Shown here piece after piece: positions 23,900-35,521 of a stretch of 64,000 bases of DNA; positions within the stretch are counted from its first letter, which is position 1, and each line of letters begins with the position of its first letter. The stretch covers positions 7,130,001-7,194,000 of the forward strand of contig JAPTOF010000014.1 in NCBI GenBank assembly GCA_028554755.1. Direction: 5' to 3'. Position numbers and translations under genes: made by a program. The notes under the pieces were generated by a model, which saw only the letters and a program-made list of their open reading frames with translations, was not told where the DNA came from and did no database searches. The stretch is from Cordia subcordata (taxonomy: Eukaryota; Streptophyta; Magnoliopsida; Boraginales; Cordiaceae).

Positions 23900-25342
23900 C
23901 ACTCAAGAGGTTAATTTCGCAATAGGTTCTTGTCGTTTTTTTTTTCTAAATTAGTTCTTATTATTTTAAAGTTTTTAAATTAATCTTCAATGTTCGAAAA
24001 TATAGTCAAATTAGTTCTTATTATTTAAAACATTCATATAAAGGACCTTATATTATTGTCCTTCAGCAAAATGCTCCTATGAAGCAGTGTGATCCTTCTG
24101 TGTATGAACATTACGTATTATTATTCACGTACAGTATACATTTATTTACTACTTCACAACTATTTGTTCATTAACTATTTGTTCATTACCGCACAACTAT
24201 TTGTTTATTGGTCTACAACTATTTATTCACTGGCTTTCATATGTGAATCAAATATTTGTTCATTATCCTACAATTATTTATCCATTGCTCTTACACACAG
24301 ACATACAAATACAAGCACGTTTATTTGTGCATCTTTCCACATGTATTTGTTCACCACTCTCTTATACACATAAACATACACAAATATATCAAATATTTAT
24401 TCACCACTCCATAATCATTTGTTCAATGACTTTCATATATACATCAAATATTTGTTTATTATTCCACAACTATTTGTTCACCCCATATGTATGCATGCTT
24501 GAAGGTAAGATAGACTTTAATGGCAAAGTGTCCAAACATTGCATGAGAGGTATGATTAGAACCGTGATAAGGAGATAAAGAGATTGGTGGTTGTGGCGCA
24601 GTAAGATGATGCCAAAATCTTCATTGGCATAAGGAAGAAGACAACGAGGACTTTAATGGTGGATCGACACCTATAAGGTTTTCTTGGAGATGATGTAAAT
24701 TATTACAATAAATGAATAAAAGATGAATTTTATAGTGGTCCTTATCTAGTATGAGATGATCAATGGTATCACTGGTGAAGCAAGGAAAAGAAAAAGAGAA
24801 AAAAGTGAAGAAAGAAAAATGAAGAGAGAGAAAGGAGAGGGGAGAGAGAGAACTTATGACCTTTGAGTTGCTCTTTTTTTTTAAAAAAAAAAAACTAGAT
24901 GAGGGAGCATGATGCTAGGAACACCTTGTGAGAGACTATAGTATTATAATTTGCGTTCATATAAGTCTTTAATATTTTATAAAAATAGTCAAACTAGTTA
25001 TAGTTATTTGAAAAAAAATATTAATCCTCAATATTTTACAAATATACTCAAATTGAATAGAATAAGATTGGAACTAATTTCAGTAAGTTTGTAAAACATT
25101 AAGAATTAATATGAATTTCTCTCAAACAATGAAAATTAGTTTGACTCTCTTTATAAAACATTAAGGATTAATATGAATATTTCTAAATAATAGGGATTAA
25201 TTTGACTACATGTTGCAAATCATCTACGATTTATTTGAATATTTTTATGAAATATTAAGAATTAAATTGAATATTTTAAAATAATATAGATTAATTTAGA
25301 AAAATGAAAAAACAATAAGCGCTATCCCTTACAAAATTTTTC
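23900..25342. mobile_element. Mutator-like non-autonomous element upstream of the NDL gene
   Basis: A perfect 9-bp duplication TTGGGTCAA flanks this 1443-bp segment (23891-23899 and 25343-25351). Removing the segment and one copy restores a unit that matches the neighbouring tandem copy at 25406-25490, which shows the empty site. The arms are degenerate inverted repeats: TTTTTTCTAAATTAGTTCTT on the left against CATTTTTCTAAATTAATCTA on the reverse complement of the right, continuing as reiterated 'attagttcttattatttaaa'-like units. The interior (about 24130-24500) is a loose tandem array of CACAACTATTTGTTCA-like units, which creates spurious ORFs. No transposase is encoded. Confidence 0.75.
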
Positions 25343-25351
25343 TTGGGTCAA

Positions 25352-25490
25352 ACTTTTCGATGTTTAAACGGCTGACAGGTTGGCGCTGTTAGTATCTCAG
25401 TCAACAAAATTTGGTTTTAACCGCGGTAAAAATTAGTGAACCGTTTGGGTCAAACTCATCGATTTTTAAACAGCTGACAGGTTGGCGCTG
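25352..25490. repeat. Tandem repeat of about 100 bp, first copy split by the transposon
   Basis: The string AAACRGCTGACAGGTTGGCGCTG occurs, with one variable base, near 25368 and 25468, and TTTTGGTTTTAACCG occurs near 23853 and 25406. Together they define two direct copies of a unit of about 100 bp. The Mutator-like element sits inside the first. Confidence 0.75.
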
Positions 25491-26458
25491 CGCGGCTGCG
25501 CCGCTGCTTACCAGCATCATTTTCCTGGAAAAACTAATAGGAGCTGTTCGATTGATTTGCACAAGTTCTTTCTCATAATTATGTTTGAAAATGTTCTTAA
25601 AAATAAAAAAAAATTAGAAGCACATTTTTATTATTTTTATGTATCTTTTACTTTTTGTTTTTGACAAATTTTACTATTTAAATTTTCTTATTTATTTGTC
25701 ATAAGCGAGTGTTTGACCATACTTATTTTGATACTTATAAATACTAAAAATAAAAAATCAGCAAGAAAAGTTTTTATTTTGCTAAATAAATACCGTCAAA
25801 CACTTTCTGGATTATAATCATATTTTTATTTTGAAAAGGTCGTCCATTTATCTTTTATAAACCCTATTTAATACACATCTTTATTCGTGAATACACATAG
25901 TTAATTGATTGTTACTGAAGTAATTAAAAACAAAGTAAGAAAAATTTAATTATTTTGGTTATATATTAATTATGAACATACATTAGAGAAAGAAAGAGAA
26001 TAGCTGTTTTTAGTGTTGTCGAATAGGGCCTATATGAAGAATGTGCTTTCATAATATGTCGAGTGTAAACGTCTTTAGTTTTGATTTTCGAACTTCTTTT
26101 ACTATATTTAAAGAGGAAAGAAAAGGAAATCATATTTAATAGTGCTCCTTAAAAAAAGTCAAAAAGAAAATTAAATAAATAAATTTTTAAGTTTGCACTG
26201 AGTTGAACTATATAAGTTTATAGATTGGAATTTGACAAAAACAAATTACATGATGTCGTATAATTCTAGAGTAGCTTATCATATGTTACTTAAAGCTAAC
26301 ACATCATGCGAATTTAAATAATTTCTTGATGTCTTCCTTTTTTTATATATAAAAACCTTTCAATAAATTATGTTATTACGATGTAGATGTATTCAATGAA
26401 GAACAAGGAGTATTTGCAACTTACATAGATTCTTTTCGGTCTAACCTACCGTTTTTTA
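25491..26458. other. AT-rich intergenic DNA, nothing recognised
   Basis: I see no gene, RNA or clear repeat in this stretch. Composition is AT-rich with scattered homopolymers. Confidence 0.5.
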
Positions 26459-26926
26459 GAGGGTGTTTGATTTGGCTTTTTTTCTGGTCAAACCTATTTA
26501 AAACCTAATTTAATTTAATAAAAGTGTTTGTTTTAGTTAAAAATATATTTTTTAAGTGACTTTAAATAAAAAATAAAAAACTCTCCAACCCTAACTTTTA
26601 CTTTTTATGGCTTTAAGTACTTTGAAAAAAATAAGTTTGACCAAATCATTTACTATCTTATCCTTACCTTTTTATTTTTATTACTAAAATATCTTTACTC
26701 TTTTATCTTATATTAACCTTTTTAAATTCTATTTTAATGTCCTTAATAGTTATTTTAATTATATAACTTACTTTTCAACTCACTTTAATCAAACATGTTA
26801 ATACTTATTTTTATAATTACAACTTTTATTCAAACACATAACTATTTAAAGTTGACAATAAAAAAAGGTCACTTAAAGCTAGAAGTGGTTTAAGTAGCTT
26901 TTTTATAAGCCAATCCAAACACCCTC
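26459..26926. mobile_element. Tourist-like MITE (468 bp)
   Basis: The ends are GAGGGTGTTTGATTTGGCTT and, reverse complemented, GAGGGTGTTTGGATTGGCTT. The trinucleotide TTA is duplicated at 26456-26458 and 26927-26929. GGGTGTTTGG-type ends with a 3-bp TTA/TAA duplication are typical of PIF/Harbinger-derived Tourist MITEs. Confidence 0.85.
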
Positions 26927-27011
26927 TTAGTGTTTTATAACTACCAAAATCCTAAGCAAGTTTCATAAGACACATTCATACATTTATCTTCTGTATTTTA
27001 TCCAAAAATTA

Positions 27012-27232
27012 GGACTCATTTAGATTGGTGTTTTTCTAAAGTGCTTTTTAAATAACTTTTCAAAACTGTATTTTCTTTCAAAAGTTGAAATTTTTAACTT
27101 TTAAAAAATTCTAAATTTAAACTTTGTTCAAAATTTTAATTTTTTCAAAGTCAATTTAATTATTTATTATAAAAAAAGTTATATTTTTTTATAAAAAATA
27201 TTTTTTCATGAAAAAACCAATCTTAACATCCC
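27012..27232. mobile_element. Tourist-like MITE (221 bp)
   Basis: Ends GGACTCATTTAGATTGGTGT and, reverse complemented, GGGATGTTAAGATTGGTTTT flank a T/A-rich core. TTA is duplicated at 27009-27011 and 27233-27235. Confidence 0.75.
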
Positions 27233-29379
27233 TTAGCGCTTGTGAGCACTTGATACATATGTTTAATTTTGTTAAGCTAAGCTAGATAGCCTATAGTTTT
27301 GGCACACATAGACGCGCACACAAAACCAGGAAAAAGAAAAAAAGGCAAAAAAGATGGTTTATAATTTTTGTTCACTACTTGAAGCTTTTTCCTTTTCTGT
27401 TTGGTTTAGCTTAGATACATATGCTTGCTTCCTTCATTACCTTTTTTTTTTTTTGGTAGTTTCAAAGATTAATATGTAAGCGCAATATAAAATTGTATAC
27501 ATGAATTTATAATATAAAATTCAAAGACATAATTGATAGCGATATTGTTAAAGAATTATTGTTGAAGAAATAACTGTCACCCAGTCTAGGCTTACTTAGA
27601 TCTTCCTCTCCCTGCTCTACTTAATATTAACAGATACTTAATGGGAACAACTGTTAGGTTAAGAGTAGGAGAGGAGACCTAACCCTATTTATAATAAATT
27701 CTGACAGTCCTACCCATAAAAGGATTTATCAAAATATATGGGTCTAAGCACAAAAGAACTATATGGATTTATGAGGTGGGCTAAAACCAATATGATCACA
27801 AAGGCTAACTTGTGAACTAGATATTCAGCTTATTTTATAAAACCAAAAATAATTAACGGTAGCCCACTTTAAAGAGAAATTTTCTAACATAATATGCTTG
27901 CCTAAGAGTCACAACTCACAAGTATTCATTTAAAAGAAGAGTAATAATATAATTATTTGAGTTAAACATATGAACATCTATAGTTAACGTACCTTGTCAT
28001 GTTGTTATTTATGTCAAATAAAGTTGTGTTTAAAGAAATATATCTGGCCAGTTTATAAATTAAACCCCATATCGGGTTGATCTTTACAACCATATTAAAA
28101 GAAATTGATGTCCCTCCCTTCTCATTGTTTATAAATGTTTGCCAAAGTAAGAAAGAAATAAATAAATTTGTCAGTATATCAATTAAACATAAATGTCGAA
28201 GTGATAATTAACTGATAAAATATTAGATACATAGGTAATTAAATGCAACACAATACACACACCAATGACTCTAGAAGACTTGTTAGAATTTGCTTACTTA
28301 GATATTTTTAAATAAGCGCATATAGTATTTGGAAACACCAGTGATATCGGAATCATTTAATTTACAAATGAATTCGTGAAGATTTGTATTTTCAAATAAA
28401 TTCCCTTATTTGGAATTATAAAATAGTATTGAATCAATTTGTCATTTGTCCATTCAAATTGTGTTTAGCAAACATGTATAGTTGGAATTGATAAATATAT
28501 TTTAATTTCTTATTCTGCTTCGTACATACAAGAATCGCAATGGCATTTATGTTAAGGGATTCTTATTAATATTGCACGGAAAAGCTTTAGCTTAATTATT
28601 GCTTGTATACTTTTTTTCTATTTTTTTAGTTTTATTTTATTTTTTTATACTTATATCTAATGATTACATAAAAAAGTTTATATGTATGTCTATCTTTCTC
28701 TATCCTCTCTCTAAATATGTGTGTGTTGTTGTTTTATAAATAACAAAGTGAAAATTGTGTTAAGAACCTAATAAATAGTGTCATCATTTATTTCAATCAA
28801 GACGACAATGTATCTTTGTTCTTCTTTGTTTATAGGAAAAAAATTATATTGTATTTCTGAGTAGGGATTTATAGAGAATAATATAAAGCATAGTTATGTA
28901 ATGTATTATATTTTAAAAGGACAATATTGTTTCATAAAGATCTTTCATGGTTATCGGTTTTGTGGATTTACAAATTTTATTTATTAGGTTAGGGTTTGAT
29001 GAAAATTTTAAATAAATTCATGATTTGCAAATCTTAAATTTTTAATGTCATTTGGTATAAATAATTTATAAAATATTGTGAATATGTCTGAACTACGTGT
29101 ATCCCATTATAGAAATACTCGCACATATATGAATCCATTGAAGTGTAAAACATTACGTGATGTTTGAAGCATTCCTCACGGCAAATTAAAACCTTATTGA
29201 AGCTAAATTTCACGCATCAAACAGAAACAAAAACCCTGATCTTTTGTTGAGCTACATATTTCTACAACAAGATATATAAGAGCAATCGTTTAAAAAATTT
29301 GTATGGACCGACTGTTCATTCACTTTTTTTTCCCTACTAAAGTGCAGCGGCAAAGGGCCAACAAGTTGTTGGATCAGTT

Positions 29380-29414
<35 letters not shown>

Positions 29415-30149
29415 ATGTATACATATTAGTGCTCGATTCTGTGTGATGCACAGGATGAGGCATGAATTTAAATATAGCAAAGTGCATAAATTAAAACATG
29501 ACAAATGGTAAAATAAAAAAGAATTATATTTCGTCATAATTGACTTGTCTGCATTATTGTAGCGCTAAGTTGACAAAAGTGGAGATTGACTTGTCGATAT
29601 TATTGTGGTGTTGACAAAAATGGAGAAGAGCAACTTTACCTATAATTCTGGCAAAAAGTTCCAAAAGCGTTAAATTGTTATTGCACCAGATTTAAAATAT
29701 ATAACCACACAACCATTAACCTACAATAATCAACGGCTGCAAACATTTTGGTTATAACCACTGGTTAAATATATTATGTGTCTATTTTATTTAGTAAAGA
29801 AGTTTAGTCTTCGTAAATGTATGATCTCAATCACATTTTACGCCTAAAATGATGGGAATGCATTCCAATATTTATAATATTGCAACAGCAAAGTCAAATT
29901 CAATTTGTATCTTACTGTTTACATTACACAATGCCTCTTCACATTATAAAAAGGACCCTATAACCAAATTCTAAAGCCCAAAAAACAGGAATTACAAAAG
30001 GTAGACAAAAAATTAAATATAGGTGGAGGGCCAAACCTTAATTACCATCCCTTTAAAATTAACAACCCTGGCAAAAATGCAAAAACTGTGTAGTGTGATG
30101 TGTTAGTTATCTATAGCAAAAAACTGAAAAAGTTGTTCCGACTAATAGC
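27233..30149. other. Long AT-rich intergenic stretch without a recognised gene
   Basis: No ORF above 60 residues and no RNA gene is visible. There is an AT microsatellite at about 29382-29402. Sequence near 27560-27720 has less extreme composition, with loosely inverse-related motifs (CTGTCACCCAGTCT and TGACAGTCCTACCC) that may be a decayed element; I cannot define it. Confidence 0.5.
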
Positions 30150-30385
30150 CTGTTTGGAATGATGTTATTTAAAGATAGTTATTTTATTGAAATTTAGAGA
30201 TATTTTATAAATTTAAGATATTTTATTACATGCACTATACATTCTATAATTGTAAAAAATAAAATAGAATGGATTGCTTATTTCTTATAAGTTAAAAAGT
30301 ATAGTTTTTCTTGAGTTTTTATAAGATGCATGTGATAAAAATGTCTTAAATCTTATAAAATGTAACATTATTTTAATATGATAAT
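30150..30385 (+). repeat. Dispersed AT-rich repeat, copy 2
   Basis: It begins TGTTTGGAATGATGTTATTT and aligns by eye with 2808-3035. It is probably a MITE, but no target duplication could be assigned. Confidence 0.6.
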
Positions 30386-30489
30386 AATATTAAAATATAT
30401 GTAAGACGGTAAAACAAATAAAAAGAAATTTGCTCTAAGTCCTAAAGTAAGGAACATCCAATCTATAAATTCACAAAATACCTTGAAGT

Positions 30490-30920
30490 GAATGGATTGT
30501 GGCGATGTCATGAATGATCCTCAAACGAAGAGCTTTTAGCACGTTCATTAGCAAGATGATCCGCAACCAAGTAAGCATATCTAAGGATACGAGAAATATG
30601 GCAATTAATTTTTTTTTCAGATGACCATGTTCTGAAGCAGGTAGATAACTCATTTCCTTTGTTCCTTTAGCTCTAGCCTATAAGAGCCCAACAACCACTT
30701 GCGTGTCCATTTCAATCCACACTTTGTTGAAGCCAAATTGCCCACAAATCAAAGGCCCCCTAAGAAGAGTTGAGATTTCTGCGGGAATTGCTTATTTGAC
30801 TTCCAGATTTTTGTAATAGGCGATGATCACTTTTCCTTTATCGTCGTTGAAAGTCCCTCCTACATTGGCTTTGTTAGAACTGTGATGATAATTGCCATCA
30901 ATGTCCATCTTATAAACTCC
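30490..30920 (-). pseudogene. Relic of a LINE-type RNase H domain
   Basis: Read on the minus strand, the sequence gives fragments typical of the RNase H domain at the end of plant LINE polyproteins. An opening KMDIDGNY segment is followed by GGTFNDDKGKVIIAYY and then AEISTLLRGPL. Next come VWIEMDTQVVVGLL and, after a frameshift, YLVADHLANERAK. In-frame stops (after LEVK and after VGLL) and the frameshift show it is dead. The acidic residues of the first and middle motifs can still be seen. No reverse transcriptase domain remains nearby. Confidence 0.65.
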
Positions 30921-31623
30921 ATAAGCTGGCAATATCTAATAGATAGGTCTCAAAGGAGGAGTTTTGGATGTAGTGAGTGTTGGAAAGATAGAATTAAGAT
31001 CAGGATATAGAAATAGTCACACGAGTAGAAAATACTATGAACTAGAAAATGATTACAAATCAGTGGTGAATTGTAGAATGCAGATATGGAAAAAATAAAC
31101 TTAGTCGAGGCTCGAAAACGATATCCTTAAGGGACTTGCACCCTCTCTATCAGTGCTAAGGGGTGTAGCGTATCATTTTTAAGATATAATGGTTATTATC
31201 TTCTTGGTGTACAGTTGCAGTCCAATGTAAGAAATTGTCGAACCAATAGCAAGTAAACTCTCTCTCTGATTATGCTCTATATGCCTGAACTATACACGAA
31301 AATAAGCTAGAAATACTATGCTAAGCTGATTGTATCTAGAACTGGACTAATAGGACCTATTGATACTAGTAAAAGTGGTCAGGAATAAAATTTAGGGAAT
31401 TAAGACTCCTCTTAAATGCCCACTTTTCTTGCTCGTAACGGCTCCACTTAGCAGCCATAGTCAAAAACATTTCCAAAATGCTCTCCAACATGCACAAGCA
31501 TAAAGTCGAGCATTCAAAAGATTTTAGTTACGAGACTTGAAATTCTACCCATTGCCGAATAAGAATTTGCCCAAAAAGATATATATTCGAAGCGAATACG
31601 CGGGCCACACGCACACCCGCGCC
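30921..31623. other. Intergenic sequence left of the hAT element
   Basis: No ORF is supported. The stretch is more balanced in composition than its surroundings and may be old transposon sequence. It becomes GC-rich just before the hAT element (about 31595-31623), and similar GC-rich DNA resumes at 35522, so the hAT element landed in a GC-rich patch. Confidence 0.4.
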
Positions 31624-34600
31624 TAGGGCTGTGCATTGTTCAAGAAACCTCGAATACCAACTCGAAATTTCGAATTAGGGAAAATAGGGTTTGGAAAAAT
31701 GGGAAACGGGAAAAAAATACTGGGGATAGGGAAAATATTGGAGAATCGGGTTGGAGAACAGTATAATTTTTTTTTATTTAAGGAATCCCCGAAACCCAAA
31801 CTTTTTTTAATTTTATATATATATATTATATATATATTATAATATGTATATTATATAAGATATATATATTTTTAAGAAATAAGTTATTACCTATTTCCCC
31901 AAATCCCAAATGTTTGAGACACATCTATTATGCTCTAATGCTTTTCGACTAAAAAGAAAAAGAACATACACAGCCCTAGTTCATCTCTCTCTAAGAGATG
32001 AAGATTCGAAGATTTGGAGAAGGTCAGAAGGCTGCTCACCGTCAACTCCATCACAATTCAAGCATCAAGGACCAAGGTACTACCATTTCTTTCTAGTTCT
32101 TATCTAGTTCTCTTCCTTCTGTTCTCCCTTATGTTTTAGATATATGTTTTAGATCTATGTCTTAAAGGCTTATATCTATTTGTATTCTCCTATGTGACAT
32201 TCGTATTAACATCACAATCGCATCCATCACCTATTTATATATATAGACACACACACACATATGTATATTTATACTTATGAATTTAAGCACGTCTTTGTCT
32301 TCATTTTTGTAAAAATGTTTCTCTACCATTTTATGGCTGCTTTGGCCAGAAAGCTCAGCGACGAAGCCAACACCATAAGAGTCCTTATCAAATGAAGGAC
32401 TGTAATTGTTTTAATATTATCACAATGTTTCTTTTACATAACGAATTTAAACTTTAGAGATAAGCACTTTTTCGAATTTTTAGCAAATGCTTTGGTTCAA
32501 CTGTATGAGCACTTTAGTCTTTAGACGTGTTTGTGGTGTTCATAAGCACTAGTCCTAATGCGCTTTTCTCATTTTTAAGATGAATGCACGTGTTCATATA
32601 ATCATAAACACTTGAAAATTTTGCTATGACGTCCAATTAATATAATCAAAAGTTTGACTTTTTCTAGTTGGAGGTGCTGCTGTGCTGGATTTTGCTTTTC
32701 GCTGGATTTTCTTTTCTTTTTTTTTTTCAAAAGGATAGTTATTGCTAAATAGTGCCTTATTGATAAATGCATGTGCCAATGAAGGAACTGTGATAATTTT
32801 GTGAATTATGATTACATTGGGCAATAAATTGACAATAATTCTAATATAAGTTCTCAGCCTCTTATAGTCTTATTTCTTCTAGCTGTGTTATATTCCATTT
32901 GAACCTATGACACCAACATGTATTTTTTTCCAGATGTCAAGTGGGGATGCTGATGCAGTTATTTTGAAAGATGCTTCTTCTAGACCTGATACACTAACAC
33001 CAACATCTAATGAAGATGCAACATCGAAGGGGCAGCGGATATGTTCGAGCTAATGCTAAGAGAAAAGCTGTAAAACCTAGATCTTGTGTTTGAGATCATT
33101 TTACTAAATTTAAGGACAAATATGGGAGTTCAAAGTGCAATTGTAATTATTGTGCAAAGGTGCTCAAGGTAAATACTAAGGAAATAGGTCTTCTAGTTTC
33201 AGATACCATTTGAATGTTTGTAAAGAGTATCCTGCTAATAAAGACATTAGCCAAACAAAATTAAATCTCCAAAAGGATGGAACACTTGTTAATTGGAAAT
33301 TTGACCAAAGTGTATCTAGAAAATCATTGGCTCGCATGATAATCATTAATGAATTGCCATTTAGATTTGTTGAATTTGAGGGCTTTAGAAATTTTATGGC
33401 AGACACATGTCCAATGTTTAAGATACTTTCAAGAACCACAATAATTAGAAATTGTTATGAGTTGTACATTGATGAGAGATGCAAGGTGAAAAATCTTTTA
33501 AGATCTAGCACTCAAATGGTTAGCGTCACAATAGACACATGAACATTAAATCAAAAAAATTAACTACATGTGTGTGATAACTCATTTTATCACTAGTGAG
33601 TAGAGATTGGAAAAAAGAATCATTGGTTTTATTCCAATTTCAAGTCATAAAGGTGAGGCAATTGCGAATGCATTTGAAAAGTATTTGCTTGACTGACAGA
33701 TAGATAATGTGTTTAGTGTAACTGTTGATAATGCATCCTCTAATAATGTTTCTGTTAGTTATTTAAGGAGAAAATTGATTCAACGCGAGAAATCTATTTG
33801 CCAAGGTAAATTTTTGCATATGAGATGCATTGCACACATTATTTAGCTTGTTGTTTATGATGTTTTGAAAGAAATGAATGATTCTGTTGATAGAGTTCGG
33901 GTTGCAATTAGATACGTGAGACAGTCACCAGCTAGATTAGAGAGGTTTAAGGACTATGTTAGCTTGGAAAAGATTGAACGTAAAAAGTTATTGTGTTTGG
34001 ATGTTTCCACTAGGTGGAATTCTATATATTTGATGTTAGATACCGCTTTGAATTTTCTACCTGTATTTGAAAGATTTAAGGAACAAGATCCACTATTTAA
34101 AGTAGAGCTTGAAAGTGGTGAAAATAAAGGAGTACCAAATGAGATGGATTGAGATAATTTGAAAAGATTTGTACTCTTTTTAAAGCATTTTTATGACTTC
34201 ACTGTCAGGGTTTCAGGCTCTTTATATGTGACGTCGACCAATTTCTTTCATAAAATAAGTTCAATTCATTGTCTTTTAAATAAGTGAATTGATGAAGGTG
34301 ATTTTCAATTGAGTTCCATGGCTCAAAGGATGAAAAACAAGTATGACAAGTATTGGGATAGCATAGAGAAGATGAATTCATTGATTTACATTTCTCTTGC
34401 TATAGATTCTCGATACAAGATGGCATATGTTGACTTTCTGCTTAGGGAGATGCATGATTCTATGAAGAGTATGTAAATATCTATGAAAGTTAAACATGAA
34501 TTGAACACTTTGTTTGAGGAATATACCAGAATTTATGCTCCTCATTTTGCTCAATCAAGTGGGAATGGCTTTAGTTTGTCAGGTCATGGTTCAGATGTTA

Positions 34601-35521
34601 TAGATATGAGGGCACTGATGAAGTCTAAATTTAAGAAGCATAGATCAAATTTAGAGGTGTACGAGTTCAAGTCTGAGTTGGAGAAGTACTTGAGTTAGGA
34701 TATTGAGGAAGAAATTGAAAACTTTAACATTTTGGAATAGTGGAAAGTTAGTAGTCCTCGTTTTCCAATGCTTTCACGCTTGGTGCGTGATGTGTTGGCA
34801 ATTCCTATCTCAACTGCAACCTTTGAGTCAGCATTTTCTACATGTGGACGAAAACTTGATAAGTTCAGGAGTTCTTTAACTCCTAGAATAGTTCGAGCAT
34901 TGATTTGTGCACAGGATCGATTTCGTTCAGAAAGTCGAGCTGTGACTGAAAAAGACACACATGACCTTGATAAACTTGAAGAAGGTACTAATATCTCAAA
35001 TTTGTATCTCTAAACTCTTTATATAAATAATTATTTTTCTTTGTATTGTTTTGTTAATTGAATAATAACTTATAGTATTTGGTTTTTTATTTCTTAGATA
35101 TACCAAAGTTAGCATTGGAGCCAACAAACACAATGATTGAGAGATTTGAATGTTCATGAAGTCATGGAGATAAATGGTGATTGGCTACTTGTTAAAACAA
35201 GGTTTTTTATTTATGCTTGGACATTTTATTTATGTTATTATTGACTGATTATGACTTATATGTATTTTATGATGGCAAGTTTGATATGTATTTTATGATG
35301 GCAGGTTTGTTATGTATTTTATTATGGATTATGATGACAGGTTTTATATGTATTTTACTCGGGGATTCCCTAATCCCTGTTCATTTTTCCTTATTTCCCA
35401 GTTCCCAAAAAAGTGTTCCCCATTAGTGAATTGGGACGGGGAACGGAAAAAAGGTCCTTTCCCAAATATTATTTTGGAGGAAAAAAATATGTTGATTGGG
35501 CCACCTTACTGAACACCTCTA
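31624..35521 (+). mobile_element. Decayed hAT-superfamily transposon (about 3.9 kb)
   Basis: The outer ends TAGGGCTGTGCATTGTTCA and, reverse complemented, TAGAGGTGTTCAGTAAGG are degenerate short inverted repeats of hAT type. The flanking octamers CCCGCGCC (31616-31623) and CTAGCGCC (35522-35529) agree at 6 of 8 positions, consistent with a worn 8-bp target duplication. Repeated GGGAA/TTCCC strings lie close to both ends, as in subterminal transposase-binding regions. Between them is a broken BED-finger/hAT transposase gene. A pyrimidine-rich leader and probable leader intron (acceptor just before 32935) precede it. Confidence 0.7.
32935..35013 (+). pseudogene. hAT transposase pseudogene (BED zinc finger, RICESLEEPER-like)
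   Basis: The frame begins at ATG 32935 right after a TTTTTTCCAG acceptor. Visible pieces in order are a BED zinc finger (DHFTKFK, CNCNYC, then H and C after a frameshift near 33180) and the region with FCP-like SSHKGEAIANAFEKYLL. VTVDNASSNN and MRCIAHII come next, then CLDVSTRWNSIYLMLDTAL. The C-terminal hAT dimerisation region is last (LAIPISTATFESAFST, residues near 34795-34845). The coding sequence is broken by many stops, at least five of them TGA where the family normally has Trp (33091, 33540, 33694, 34150, 34285). It cannot make a functional transposase. Domesticated RICESLEEPER genes are related, but this copy still lies inside transposon ends and is dead. Confidence 0.85.

Noticed and set aside
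24089..24578. Two hydrophobic ORFs of 94 and 125 residues
   Set aside because: They read through a degenerate tandem array inside the Mutator-like element and resemble no protein family.
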